Shown: positions 9,339 through 16,178, counted from the stretch's first letter. The stretch is DNA of 22,646 bases from JBEBXQ01 sp040391535 (GCA_040391535.1 JBEBXQ010000083.1:1-22646), one strand, 5' to 3'. Made by a program: numbers and translations. The notes: generated by a model from the sequence alone, not told the origin.

Positions 9339-10336
9339 CTGATGACTTCTGTAAGCTGATCGGTTCTGATGCCATAGGCGCATTTAAAATGTGCTTCCGG
9401 ACATACCTTATGCCCGTGTAATCCGCACGGGCGACAGGAAAGCTTTTCATCTGTTTCCACAATAAAGGATCGGTCAGACAAAGGCCCGTATCCGAATTCG
9501 GGCACGGTAGAGCAGTAAACGGCACATACAGGGGCATTTACTGCTGAACACAAATGCATAGGCGCTGAGTCATTCACATAATTCATCACCGCACCCTGCA
9601 TCAAAGCCGCAGACTGCAGCAGCGATAATTTTCCGCAAACATTTATAGTCCGCGCTTTTTCTTTTTCATCCAGTGCATCCCGTATTGCTTCAGCCAGATC
9701 GCCGTCTCCCTTTCCGCCGGTAATCAGCAGTGTATAATGTCCTGGCAGGTTTCTGATAAGCTGAATCCAGCCATCCGGCGGATATTGCTTGGTATACCAC
9801 ACCGAGGCTGGTGCCAGGCATATATAGGGGTATTGCTGATACTGCGTAATATGTCCGTAATCACTGTCAGAAGGATACAGCCTGGGTTTGGCCACATCTG
9901 ATGCCGTCATGGATTCAATTAAACGGTGGTTACGCACGGTCTCATGTACTCCTTCTTCAAATTTGTGAGGGATTTTCCTGTCGAAGCCAAACGACAGCGG
10001 ATTTTTATCAAAACCTACCCGTATTCCGGCCCCTGACAAGAGGGTCAGCAGACCGGTAGTAGCATAACGCTGAAGGTTAACCAGTAAATCATAACGGCTT
10101 TTCCTGATTTTCTTCAGGAGTCCGAACAGCGATTTATACTTCCCTGATTTTTTATCCCAGACCAGTACTTCATGGATATAAGGATGATTTTCAAATAATC
10201 CTTCGTTTCCTTTCCTGACCAGTATATCCAGTCTGACGCCCTCAAATTGCCTGTGGAGACTCTCCAGCAGCGCTGTCGCCAGGATAACATCACCGATGAA
10301 CGCTGTCTGAATTATCAATATCCTGTTCGGATTCAT
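9329..10336 (-). CDS. Glycosyltransferase family 9 (heptosyltransferase-like)
   Basis: The 335-residue protein is of the GT9/ADP-heptose:LPS heptosyltransferase family, which adds heptose or a related sugar to lipopolysaccharide core at the inner face of the cytoplasmic membrane. The N-terminal motif reads NRILIIQTAFIGDVILAT, with the G15-D16 pair typical of this family. The C-terminal donor-binding region contains NDSAPMHLCSA. A cysteine cluster follows near the C-terminus (LSCRPCGLHGHKVCPE), a recurring feature of GT9 proteins. I chose the ATG at 10336 because MNPNRILI starts directly at the first Rossmann strand. The extension to 10477 would add 47 residues and overlap the divergent M16 gene. 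The exact sugar is not determined. No other LPS genes are nearby. Confidence 0.9.
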   Translation of the reverse strand: MNPNRILIIQTAFIGDVILATALLESLHRQFEGVRLDILVRKGNEGLFENHPYIHEVLVWDKKSGKYKSLFGLLKKIRKSRYDLLVNLQRYATTGLLTLLSGAGIRVGFDKNPLSFGFDRKIPHKFEEGVHETVRNHRLIESMTASDVAKPRLYPSDSDYGHITQYQQYPYICLAPASVWYTKQYPPDGWIQLIRNLPGHYTLLITGGKGDGDLAEAIRDALDEKEKARTINVCGKLSLLQSAALMQGAVMNYVNDSAPMHLCSAVNAPVCAVYCSTVPEFGYGPLSDRSFIVETDEKLSCRPCGLHGHKVCPEAHFKCAYGIRTDQLTEVISQG

Positions 10337-10367
10337 TTCATTACTGAATGTTTCAGGCAAAAATCCG

Positions 10368-10375
10368 TAATTTTG
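10368..10375 (+). promoter_or_regulatory. Candidate -7 box of the M16 peptidase gene
   Basis: TAATTTTG matches TAnnTTTG exactly and lies 46 bases before the ATG at 10422, between two divergent genes. The expected upstream TTG is only partly met (CTG at 10344-10346, 21 bases away), so confidence is modest. Confidence 0.4.
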
Positions 10376-10421
10376 TGAACACGTCCGAAAAATAAGGGAC
10401 TTGATTTTGCAAATTTTGAAA

Positions 10422-11723
10422 ATGAAAGAAAAGCAGCCCGAAAACAGGCTTAAAAATAAAAGTGTTCCGACAGGCAATCAGGAAGAATATCAGGTCCATA
10501 CCATGGCCAATGGTATTCGTATCGCCTACCGGCATGTTGGCCATACGCAGATCGCACATTGTGGCATTATGCTTGACATCGGAAGCCGTGACGAATTACC
10601 CGGACAGGAGGGACTTGCCCATTTTTGGGAACATATGGCCTTTAAGGGTACGGAAAGACGAAAATCACATCATATTATCAATCGTCTGGAAACGGTGGGG
10701 GGTGAACTAAATGCCTATACTACCAAAGAAAAGGTTTGTTTTCATGCCTCCATTCTTGATCTGCATTTTGAGAGAGCAATTGATGTGCTTTCCGATATTA
10801 CTTTCCATTCTGTATTTCCTGATAAGCAGCTTGAGCTGGAAAGAAATGTAATCCTGGAAGAAATGTCCATGTATTACGATTCTCCCGAGGATGCCATTCA
10901 GGACGATTTTGATGAAATGCTGTTTCAGAAACATTCTCTGGGTAATAATATCCTGGGCACAGCAGATACGGTACGGTCATTCTCAAAAGAAGACCTGCAG
11001 GCGTTCATTAACCGCAACCTTGATACTTCCAGAATTATTGTGTCGTTTGTGGGCCCGACACCCTTTAATAAGGTAGTTCGCCTGGTTGAGAAGTATTTAT
11101 CAGATATAGGAGAAAAGCATACCGAACGCCTGCGGGTGTGTCCTTCTTTGTATACCCCTTCTGTCAAAACGGTTTCGAGGCCCGTCACGCAGGCACAATG
11201 TGCAATGGGCCGCCCATCCTACGCTCTGGCAGATCATCGCCGTTTGCCATTTTTCATGCTGGTCAATCTGCTGGGAGGGCCCGGTATGAACTCCAGATTC
11301 AATATGGCGCTAAGGGAAAAATATGGCTTTGTATACACTATTGACGCTTCATATACCCCTTATCTTGATACGGGATTTCTGGGCATCTACTTCGGAACAG
11401 AACCGCAGCAGCTCGACCGCAGCATCTACCTTATCCATAAAGAACTCAGGAAACTCCGACAGCAGCCGCTTACTGCGTTACAGTTGCATCACACCAAAGA
11501 GCAACTGATGGGCCAGCTGGCCATGTCAGAAGAAAGCAATGCCGGATACATGCTTATGATGGCCAAAAGTCTGCTGGATACCGGTAAAGTAGATTCATTA
11601 CCTGAGATTTTTGATGAAATCAGAAACGTTACTTCATCCCAGCTAATGGAACTGGCTAATGAAATGTTTGATGAAAAAGAATTTAGTTACCTTACCTTTG
11701 TTCCCGAAAAAAGTACAAGATAA
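10422..11723 (+). CDS. M16 family zinc peptidase (insulinase/processing-peptidase type)
   Basis: The 433-residue zinc endopeptidase carries the inverted motif HFWEH (H67, E70, H71). The third zinc ligand is probably E147 in the ERNVILEE block, 76 residues after H71, the usual spacing for the family. The length fits single-unit members with two M16 domains: the active N-terminal domain to about 220 and an inactive C-terminal domain with LLGGPGMNSRFNMALREKYG. No signal peptide is present, which points to a cytoplasmic location, unlike the exported M16 enzymes of many Bacteroidota. I prefer the ATG at 10422; a TTG at 10401 in the same frame would add seven residues but lies close to the predicted transcription start. 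Peptides or misprocessed proteins are the likely substrates, but this is inference. Confidence 0.92.
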   Translation: MKEKQPENRLKNKSVPTGNQEEYQVHTMANGIRIAYRHVGHTQIAHCGIMLDIGSRDELPGQEGLAHFWEHMAFKGTERRKSHHIINRLETVGGELNAYTTKEKVCFHASILDLHFERAIDVLSDITFHSVFPDKQLELERNVILEEMSMYYDSPEDAIQDDFDEMLFQKHSLGNNILGTADTVRSFSKEDLQAFINRNLDTSRIIVSFVGPTPFNKVVRLVEKYLSDIGEKHTERLRVCPSLYTPSVKTVSRPVTQAQCAMGRPSYALADHRRLPFFMLVNLLGGPGMNSRFNMALREKYGFVYTIDASYTPYLDTGFLGIYFGTEPQQLDRSIYLIHKELRKLRQQPLTALQLHHTKEQLMGQLAMSEESNAGYMLMMAKSLLDTGKVDSLPEIFDEIRNVTSSQLMELANEMFDEKEFSYLTFVPEKSTR

Positions 11724-11753
11724 GGCCATTTAGGTATCATAAAGCCAGAGTAT

Positions 11754-11775
11754 CCGGTCAAAGAGAACCGGTTTT
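11754..11775 (+). terminator. Weak terminator-like hairpin after the M16 gene
   Basis: CCGGT (11754-11758) can pair with ACCGG (11767-11771) across an 8-base loop, followed by four T. The stem is only five pairs and the T-run short. It may attenuate readthrough into hisIE or have no role. Confidence 0.3.
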
Positions 11776-11797
11776 CCGGCATAATCAATTAATTGAA

Positions 11798-12397
11798 ATG
11801 GAAATCGATTATAGTAAATTCCCCGACAACCTTGTGCCTGTCATCGTTCAGGATGCGGCTTCGCTGAAAGTACTGATGCTGGGTTATATGAACCAGGAAG
11901 CCCTGGAAAAAACCCGGGAAACAAGTAAAGTGACCTTTTTCAGCAGAAGCAAAAAACGACTGTGGACAAAAGGGGAAACATCGGAAAATTATCTGTTTGT
12001 CAATGACATATTACTGGATTGTGACAGAGATACTCTGTTAATAAAGGCAACTCCGGCGGGACCAACCTGCCATACCGGTGCAGATACCTGTTTTAATGAG
12101 ACCAACGAAGGCAAAGCCCCCTTCCTCAATTATCTTCAGAAAGAAGTAATCCGCAACAGGAAGAATAACCCAACTGAAAAGTCTTATACATCATCCCTTT
12201 TTAAAAAGGGAATTAATAAAATTGCACAAAAAGTCGGGGAAGAAGCCGTTGAAGTAGTGATCGAAGCCAAGGATCAGAATGACGATCTGTTTAAGAATGA
12301 ATCTGCCGATCTGCTTTTTCACTTCCTGATATTGTTAGAAGAAAAAAACATTGATTTAGATGAGGTAATTGACGTACTTAGCAGTCGTCATCACTAA
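11798..12397 (+). CDS. hisIE: Bifunctional phosphoribosyl-AMP cyclohydrolase / phosphoribosyl-ATP pyrophosphatase
   Basis: This enzyme carries out the second and third steps of histidine synthesis: pyrophosphate release from phosphoribosyl-ATP, then ring opening of phosphoribosyl-AMP. The product has 199 residues. The N-terminal HisI domain (about 1-107) contains SRSKKRLWTKGETS, metal ligands in DCDRD (D74, D76, D78) and the zinc cysteines C91 and C98 in CHTGADTCF. The C-terminal HisE domain (about 110-199) contains KVGEEAVEVVIEA and NESADLLFH. Both domains look complete. In many Bacteroidota hisIE closes the main his operon, but no other his gene lies in this window. Its neighbours are an M16 peptidase gene and a small membrane protein gene, so it appears to be detached from the operon. 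Confidence 0.97.
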   Translation: MEIDYSKFPDNLVPVIVQDAASLKVLMLGYMNQEALEKTRETSKVTFFSRSKKRLWTKGETSENYLFVNDILLDCDRDTLLIKATPAGPTCHTGADTCFNETNEGKAPFLNYLQKEVIRNRKNNPTEKSYTSSLFKKGINKIAQKVGEEAVEVVIEAKDQNDDLFKNESADLLFHFLILLEEKNIDLDEVIDVLSSRHH

Positions 12398-12407
12398 CAT
12401 TTGCTAT

Positions 12408-12743
12408 ATGAAACTATTACTGCATTTAGTAATCAGCACTTTAGCTGTATTGGTTGCCGCTAATCTATTAGATGGTGTATCGGTTGATACAACTACTACA
12501 GCTGTGATCGTTGCTATCGTTCTCGGGCTGCTGAACAGTTTTGTAAAACCCGTATTACAGATACTGGCCCTACCTATCACCATTCTTACTCTGGGTCTTT
12601 TTTATCTGGTTATCAACGTATTCATGGTTTATATCGCTGAATCTTTGGTTACCGGTTTTCAGGTGGATGGTTTTATTACCGCTTTGCTCTTCAGTTTTAT
12701 TGTTTCACTTGTTTCATCCTTGTTAGGATTGTTTGTTAATTAA
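12408..12743 (+). CDS. YvlD-like small membrane protein (phage_holin_4_2 / DUF360 family)
   Basis: The 111-residue protein has four predicted transmembrane segments. The conserved block VLGLLNSFVKPVLQILALPI followed by TILTLGLF is characteristic of the family annotated as phage holin 4_2 (PF04020), which includes YvlD. Despite the name these are chromosomal membrane proteins of unknown function, and nothing here suggests a prophage. I chose the ATG at 12408, ten bases after the hisIE stop, because the first transmembrane helix begins there. An in-frame ATG at 12369 would overlap hisIE and add a polar stretch. The gene probably shares a transcript with hisIE and the following GGGP synthase gene. 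Confidence 0.88.
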   Translation: MKLLLHLVISTLAVLVAANLLDGVSVDTTTTAVIVAIVLGLLNSFVKPVLQILALPITILTLGLFYLVINVFMVYIAESLVTGFQVDGFITALLFSFIVSLVSSLLGLFVN

Positions 12744-12789
12744 CTGATCTTCCCGGAGTTGTCCGGCAAGTTTTGAATAGTCATACGAA

Positions 12790-13563
12790 ATGTTGAACAA
12801 CCGTATTTCCATAGGTTCACAACTCATAGAAAGAAAGCGTGCAGGGAGAAAATCTTTCGCAGTATTACTCGATCCTGATAAAATTGATTTTAATACATTC
12901 CCTGCCTTCCTGAAGAAGTCTGTTGACCATGGTGTTGACTATTTTTTTGTAGGTGGCAGTTTAATCACCACTTACGTAATCCGTGAGGTTATCGAAGCTA
13001 TCAGAGAGCATACCACCATTCCGGCGGTTTTGTTTCCCGGCAACAGTCTTCATATCGAACCCAGTGCAGATGCCATCTTACTTTTATCCCTGATTTCAGG
13101 CCGGAACCCCGATCTTCTGATCGGCCAGCATGTCATTTCTGCACCCTTATTAAAAAGCAGCGGGCTTGAAATCATGCCTACCGGTTATATGCTGGTAGAG
13201 AGCGGTAAACTTACTACTGTATCCTATATCAGCAATACCATTCCTATGCCCCGTGATAAGCCAGGGGTAGCAGCCTGCACTGCTATGGCAGGAGAAATGT
13301 TAGGGTTGAAACTGATGTATCTGGATGCCGGAAGCGGAGCCCAAATGCCTGTTCCTCAGGACATGATTTCAGCTGTGAGCCAGTCCGTATCCGTACCTGT
13401 CATTGTGGGTGGTGGTATTAATTCTGTTACCAAGGCACAGCAGGCCATGAGCGCCGGAGCTGATCTGATTGTCATAGGAAACGGAATAGAAAGTAACCCT
13501 GAACTGCTTCCTGAAATTGCTGAAGTGGTTAATAAATTCAATAATCTGACGATACAAATATAG
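12790..13563 (+). CDS. Geranylgeranylglyceryl/heptaprenylglyceryl phosphate synthase (PcrB/GGGPS family)
   Basis: This 257-residue TIM-barrel prenyltransferase joins a polyprenyl diphosphate to sn-glycerol-1-phosphate, the first step of archaeal-type ether lipids; homologues occur in Bacteroidota and Bacillota. Visible motifs are LLDPDK (26-31), SLISGRNPDLLIGQH, YLDAGSGA (177-184), VIVGGGIN and GADLIVIGNGIE, the last two forming the phosphate-binding end. The presence of SGRNP...GQH and the length fit group II enzymes rather than the shorter Bacillus PcrB. Archaeal members usually have Glu in YLEAGSGA, where this protein has Asp (D179). The start at 12790 leaves 46 bases after the holin-like gene, so a shared transcript is possible. 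Whether the cell makes glycerol-1-phosphate and which prenyl chain is used cannot be read here. Confidence 0.92.
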   Translation: MLNNRISIGSQLIERKRAGRKSFAVLLDPDKIDFNTFPAFLKKSVDHGVDYFFVGGSLITTYVIREVIEAIREHTTIPAVLFPGNSLHIEPSADAILLLSLISGRNPDLLIGQHVISAPLLKSSGLEIMPTGYMLVESGKLTTVSYISNTIPMPRDKPGVAACTAMAGEMLGLKLMYLDAGSGAQMPVPQDMISAVSQSVSVPVIVGGGINSVTKAQQAMSAGADLIVIGNGIESNPELLPEIAEVVNKFNNLTIQI

Positions 13564-13653
13564 TATAAACCAAGGACAACTTGTACTATATCAAGTATAG
13601 CTATTCATTTCTAAGGAATTTTTAAGTTCTTGGAAAAATACAACGCAATTTCC

Positions 13654-13684
13654 TTGGTGGTGATTTTAAATGCTTATACATTTG
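13654..13684 (+). promoter_or_regulatory. Bacteroidota-type promoter of the small lipoprotein gene
   Basis: TTG (13654-13656) is followed after 20 bases by TACATTTG (13677-13684), an exact match to the consensus. The predicted start near 13691 leaves a leader of about 22 bases before the ATG at 13713. Confidence 0.75.
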
Positions 13685-13712
13685 AAGCGGAAATTAAAAT
13701 ATACCGCAGAAA

Positions 13713-13901
13713 ATGAAAAAATTTGTTGCATTTGCATTTGTTGCTACTATGGTAACATTTGCTGCTTGTACAAGCAAACCAGCTGAAGAAACTGAAGAAG
13801 TTGAAACTACAGTAATCGAATCAGTTGAAGATACTGCTGCTGCTGCAGATTCAGTTGCTTCTGATTCTACTTTTGCTACTGATTCCAGCGCTGCTCAGTA
13901 A
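13713..13901 (+). CDS. Tiny acidic lipoprotein
   Basis: The 62-residue product has a lipoprotein signal peptide (MKKFVAFAFVATMVTFAAC, with lipidated Cys at 19). The mature part is 44 residues of low complexity, rich in E, T, A, S and D, with about eleven acidic residues, one lysine and no recognisable fold. It is probably an unstructured, negatively charged lipid-anchored peptide in the envelope. The gene is monocistronic, with a consensus promoter 29 bases ahead and a perfect hairpin terminator behind. Its codons lean to T-ending forms (GCT, GAT, TCT, ACT, GTT) and GAA more than those of its neighbours, a pattern often seen in highly expressed genes. Similar small acidic lipoproteins exist in the phylum, but I know of no function. 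Confidence 0.88.
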   Translation: MKKFVAFAFVATMVTFAACTSKPAEETEEVETTVIESVEDTAAAADSVASDSTFATDSSAAQ

Positions 13902-13921
13902 TCAGATTTTGCTAAAGCAAT

Positions 13922-13951
13922 AAAAAAGGATGGTTCACACCATCCTTTTTT
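13922..13951 (+). terminator. Strong intrinsic terminator of the small lipoprotein gene
   Basis: AAAAAAGGATGGT (13922-13934) pairs perfectly with ACCATCCTTTTTT (13939-13951) around a 4-base loop: 13 pairs with a built-in T-run. It lies 20 bases after the lipoprotein stop. The A-rich left arm could let it act in both directions. Confidence 0.9.
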
Positions 13952-13985
13952 ATTTTATGCCTGTGTGTCTTTTCCCTTGATGCCG

Positions 13986-14001
13986 CCGGGTTAAAACCCG
14001 G
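13986..14001. repeat. GC-rich palindrome, REP-like
   Basis: CCGGGT (13986-13991) and ACCCGG (13996-14001) are perfect inverted arms around TAAA. It stands out in an AT-rich spacer, has no T-run and lies beyond the strong terminator. It may be a dispersed palindromic repeat or a remnant terminator of the FKBP relic next to it. Confidence 0.4.
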
Positions 14002-14022
14002 GGCAATTGATCTTATTCGGCC

Positions 14023-14151
14023 TTATTGTGAAATTTCTACTTTAACTGCCAGTGATGCATAAAAGAGCACATCTTTTGCTGATTTCTTATAGCTTCTACT
14101 ATAACTGTTGTCAACACCCGTAACAATCGGGGAAGATCTGAAAAACTCTTT
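14023..14151 (-). pseudogene. Relic of an FKBP lipoprotein gene (C-terminal remnant)
   Basis: On the - strand an open frame of 42 codons ends with YASLAVKVEISQ and a stop, matching 9 of the last 12 residues of the intact FKBP gene next door (YAPLAFEVEISQ). At DNA level 14017-14061 matches 14216-14260 at 37 of 45 positions, including 25 of the first 26. Further up, SSPIVTGVDNSYSRSYKK resembles TSTVISGFDKGIQKLRVGEK of the intact copy. The block between these two (about 30 residues, with the LGYGAGG core) is missing, and a TGA stands directly before the remnant. It therefore looks like a decayed tandem duplicate with an internal deletion and a lost N-terminus. No translation is expected. Confidence 0.7.
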
Positions 14152-14155
14152 TCAT

Positions 14156-14200
14156 AAAAAAACCCCTTCGAAAAGTGTTTCTGGCTTTCCGAAGGGGTTT
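14156..14200 (-). terminator. Intrinsic terminator of the FKBP gene
   Basis: AAACCCCTTCG (14160-14170) pairs perfectly with CGAAGGGGTTT (14190-14200). The 19-base loop can pair further (GAAAAG with CTTTC). On the - strand the hairpin is followed by seven T, corresponding to 14156-14162. It lies 22 bases after the FKBP stop. Confidence 0.88.
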
Positions 14201-14221
14201 CCTTATGTATTATTATCGGCC

Positions 14222-15109
14222 TTATTGCGAAATTTCTACTTCAAATGCTAACGGAGCATACGGCAATATGACCCAAGAGGTGTTAGTTTGATTGCGCTGA
14301 CCACCTGCCCCATAACCTAACTCAGAAGGAAATAATAAGATTGCCTTCTCACCCACTCTCAGTTTTTGAATTCCTTTATCAAATCCGCTTATGACGGTAG
14401 AAGTATTGGTTGTAAAGTTAAGGTCTCCACTATCCAGCGTTTTGGTTTTATCACTCAATGCCCACACCTTATATTTTACCTTTACTGATCTGTTCACCCC
14501 AATCGGATCGCCTTCCACTTCATTAAGACGAACTATCCTAAGACCGCTCTCATCAGAATAACCCACCTCAAGTTCATTTTCATCAATATAATCCACAATC
14601 TGCGTCTCTTCTGATCTCGCTTTAGTCAAATGCAGATCCAGCCTCACTGGAGAATAAGCAGGCACTTTATCAATGGCTTGTCTGCCATATGCCAGATAAA
14701 ACGGAAGTAAGAAAATTCCTTTTTCACCCACTCTTGACAAACCTATTGCCCTGATCCGGCCAGGCATATCAATGTTTACGCCATACGGCATTTTTATAGG
14801 CGTCACGGAACTGCTTGTATCGATAATGGTTCCGTCCAGCAAACTTATTTTATAAAAGAATTGCACTTCATCACCAATAGCAGGCGCTTTTGCAGTTGGC
14901 CGGGGGTCAGTTATCCTGTAGTACAGCCCCATTGTATCCTTTATAGCTGTCAGGTTGTTTTCAGCCAGATAGTTAATCATGGCTGTCTCGTTTTCAACCA
15001 TTTTCTCTTCGTCATCCTCCCCTTCAAATTTCATACACGCTGTTACCAGCACCGATAACAGTACCAACATCCCTGCCGTAAATCTGTTGTTAACTCTGAA
15101 TTTGTTCAT
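14222..15109 (-). CDS. FKBP-type peptidyl-prolyl isomerase lipoprotein, two FKBP domains
   Basis: The 295-residue lipoprotein has a signal peptide ending in the lipobox VTAC (lipidated Cys25). A short helix-forming stretch follows (about 35-60), then two FKBP-like domains (about 79-163 and 204-295). The first includes GDEVQFFYKISLLDGTIIDTS and YLAYGRQAIDKVPAYSPVRL. The second includes TVISGFDKGIQKLRVGEKA, ELGYGAGG and VILPYAPLAFEVE. Such proteins catalyse prolyl cis-trans isomerisation to help fold envelope proteins, and in gliding Bacteroidota the related GldI is needed for motility. The second domain keeps more of the canonical residues and is probably the active one. The gene lies 72 bases after nth on the same strand and may be cotranscribed with it. 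A degenerate copy lies just downstream. Confidence 0.92.
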   Translation of the reverse strand: MNKFRVNNRFTAGMLVLLSVLVTACMKFEGEDDEEKMVENETAMINYLAENNLTAIKDTMGLYYRITDPRPTAKAPAIGDEVQFFYKISLLDGTIIDTSSSVTPIKMPYGVNIDMPGRIRAIGLSRVGEKGIFLLPFYLAYGRQAIDKVPAYSPVRLDLHLTKARSEETQIVDYIDENELEVGYSDESGLRIVRLNEVEGDPIGVNRSVKVKYKVWALSDKTKTLDSGDLNFTTNTSTVISGFDKGIQKLRVGEKAILLFPSELGYGAGGQRNQTNTSWVILPYAPLAFEVEISQ

Positions 15110-15181
15110 TACTTTAATGATTACTAATAAACTATAATGTTATATACTGAATAAGAGTACTAAAATGTAAAAGGGTTGGAA

Positions 15182-15850
15182 TTACTTTGATTTTTTTTCA
15201 GCTTTCAGCTTGATTTCTTTCTCCCGGTATTTACAGATACCACTTAACTGACAGGTTTCACACTTCGGATTCCGGGCAATACAAACATATCTGCCATGAA
15301 GTATAAGCCAGTGATGGGCTTTATGTACCAAGGCTTCAGGAATATAACGGATGAGTTGTTTTTCAACAGCAAGAGGTGTTGTAGCTGTTTTGGGCACAAG
15401 GCCCAGCCGGTGCGAAACCCTGAAAACATGCGTATCCACAGCCATAGCGGGCTGATTGAAAATAACGGATGCAATCACATTTGCTGTTTTACGGCCTACA
15501 CCCGGCAACCTTTGCAATTCATCTACAGTACCAGGCACTTCCATCTGAAAATCGTCGACCAGCATTCTGGCCATACCAACCAGATGCTTGCTTTTATTGT
15601 TCGGATAAGAGATCGACCTGATATAAGTAAAAACTTCATCAGAGGTACTATCAGACAGGGATAATACATCAGGATACCGGTCAAACAAGGCAGGAGTAAC
15701 CATATTTACCCTTTTGTCGGTACACTGCGCCGACAAAATCACCGCTACCAGTAATTCATAGGGATTACGATAATGTAATTCTGTTTCCGGATCAGGGAAA
15801 TTCGTTAAAAAATAATCAATAAACCGCGTATAACGCTCCTTAATTAACAT
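15182..15850 (-). CDS. nth: Endonuclease III (DNA glycosylase/AP lyase)
   Basis: This base-excision repair enzyme removes oxidised pyrimidines and cleaves at the abasic site. The product has 222 residues. The helix-hairpin-helix LPGVGRKTANV carries catalytic K121, and D139 in VDTHVFRVSHRLG is the second catalytic residue; both match E. coli Nth K120 and D138 with a shift of one. The [4Fe-4S] cluster cysteines are C190, C197, C200 and C206, with spacing C-X6-C-X2-C-X5-C as in the family. The LSAQCTDKRVN block near residue 40 is also typical. The ATG at 15850 is supported by a good -7 box 28 bases upstream. All key residues are present. Confidence 0.97.
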   Translation of the reverse strand: MLIKERYTRFIDYFLTNFPDPETELHYRNPYELLVAVILSAQCTDKRVNMVTPALFDRYPDVLSLSDSTSDEVFTYIRSISYPNNKSKHLVGMARMLVDDFQMEVPGTVDELQRLPGVGRKTANVIASVIFNQPAMAVDTHVFRVSHRLGLVPKTATTPLAVEKQLIRYIPEALVHKAHHWLILHGRYVCIARNPKCETCQLSGICKYREKEIKLKAEKKSK

Positions 15851-15877
15851 GCCGAATGATTAACAATGAGTTAACGG

Positions 15878-15886
15878 GCAAAATTA
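15878..15886 (-). promoter_or_regulatory. Candidate -7 box of nth
   Basis: Read on the - strand, TAATTTTGC matches TAnnTTTGC exactly, 27 bases before the nth start codon. Upstream, TTA stands about 17-20 bases away in place of TTG, so the -33 part is imperfect. The box lies in the short spacer after the small gene at 15915, allowing nth its own transcript. Confidence 0.5.
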
Positions 15887-15914
15887 ATCAATTTCAGCAT
15901 TTGTAAGCTATTTT

Positions 15915-16178
15915 TCAGGAACGATAACCCGAATGATGCGCAAGACCTTCTGAATCAGATGTTTTCATATTTGCATATGATAAAATATTATGAATCACAC
16001 GGTTAGAAGGTTGCTTTACAATACGGTTCATACCGTTCATCAGATCCATGCTGTCAAGATAAAATGAGAGTAAATCCTGATCTTTTAACAAAGCTTCTTC
16101 AATCCAGCATTCTTCTTCAGGAGAAGTTTCAGCATATACATACCGGATCACATCTTCTTGAGTACAAGTTTTAATCAT
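15915..16178 (-). CDS. Small protein resembling anti-sigma factor N-termini
   Basis: The 87-residue protein has no signal peptide or membrane helix. The pattern TQEDVIRYVYAETSPEEECW followed by an acidic helix, then LLSFYLDSMDLMNGMNRI and a segment with NRVIHNILSYA, is like the N-terminal cytoplasmic part of Bacteroidota proteins found beside ECF sigma factor genes. The zinc-binding H-X3-C-X2-C motif of ZAS anti-sigma factors is absent. The last 15 residues (SDSEGLAHHSGYRS region) are polar and probably disordered. No sigma factor gene is adjacent within the window; the neighbours are nth and a beta-barrel gene. I infer a possible regulatory role but cannot show it. The coding call rests on the family-like pattern rather than on length. 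Confidence 0.7.
   Translation of the reverse strand: MIKTCTQEDVIRYVYAETSPEEECWIEEALLKDQDLLSFYLDSMDLMNGMNRIVKQPSNRVIHNILSYANMKTSDSEGLAHHSGYRS

Noticed and set aside
10337..10477. N-terminal extension of the glycosyltransferase by 47 residues.
   Set aside because: It would overlap the divergent M16 gene start, and the Rossmann fold begins right at the ATG at 10336.
12408..12743. Phage-holin-type annotation as evidence of a prophage.
   Set aside because: The family is largely chromosomal and of unknown role. No lysis, capsid or integrase gene is near.
13575..13605. CTATA-TCAAG-TATAG hairpin after the GGGPS gene as a terminator.
   Set aside because: The stem is only five A/T-rich pairs and no T-run follows.
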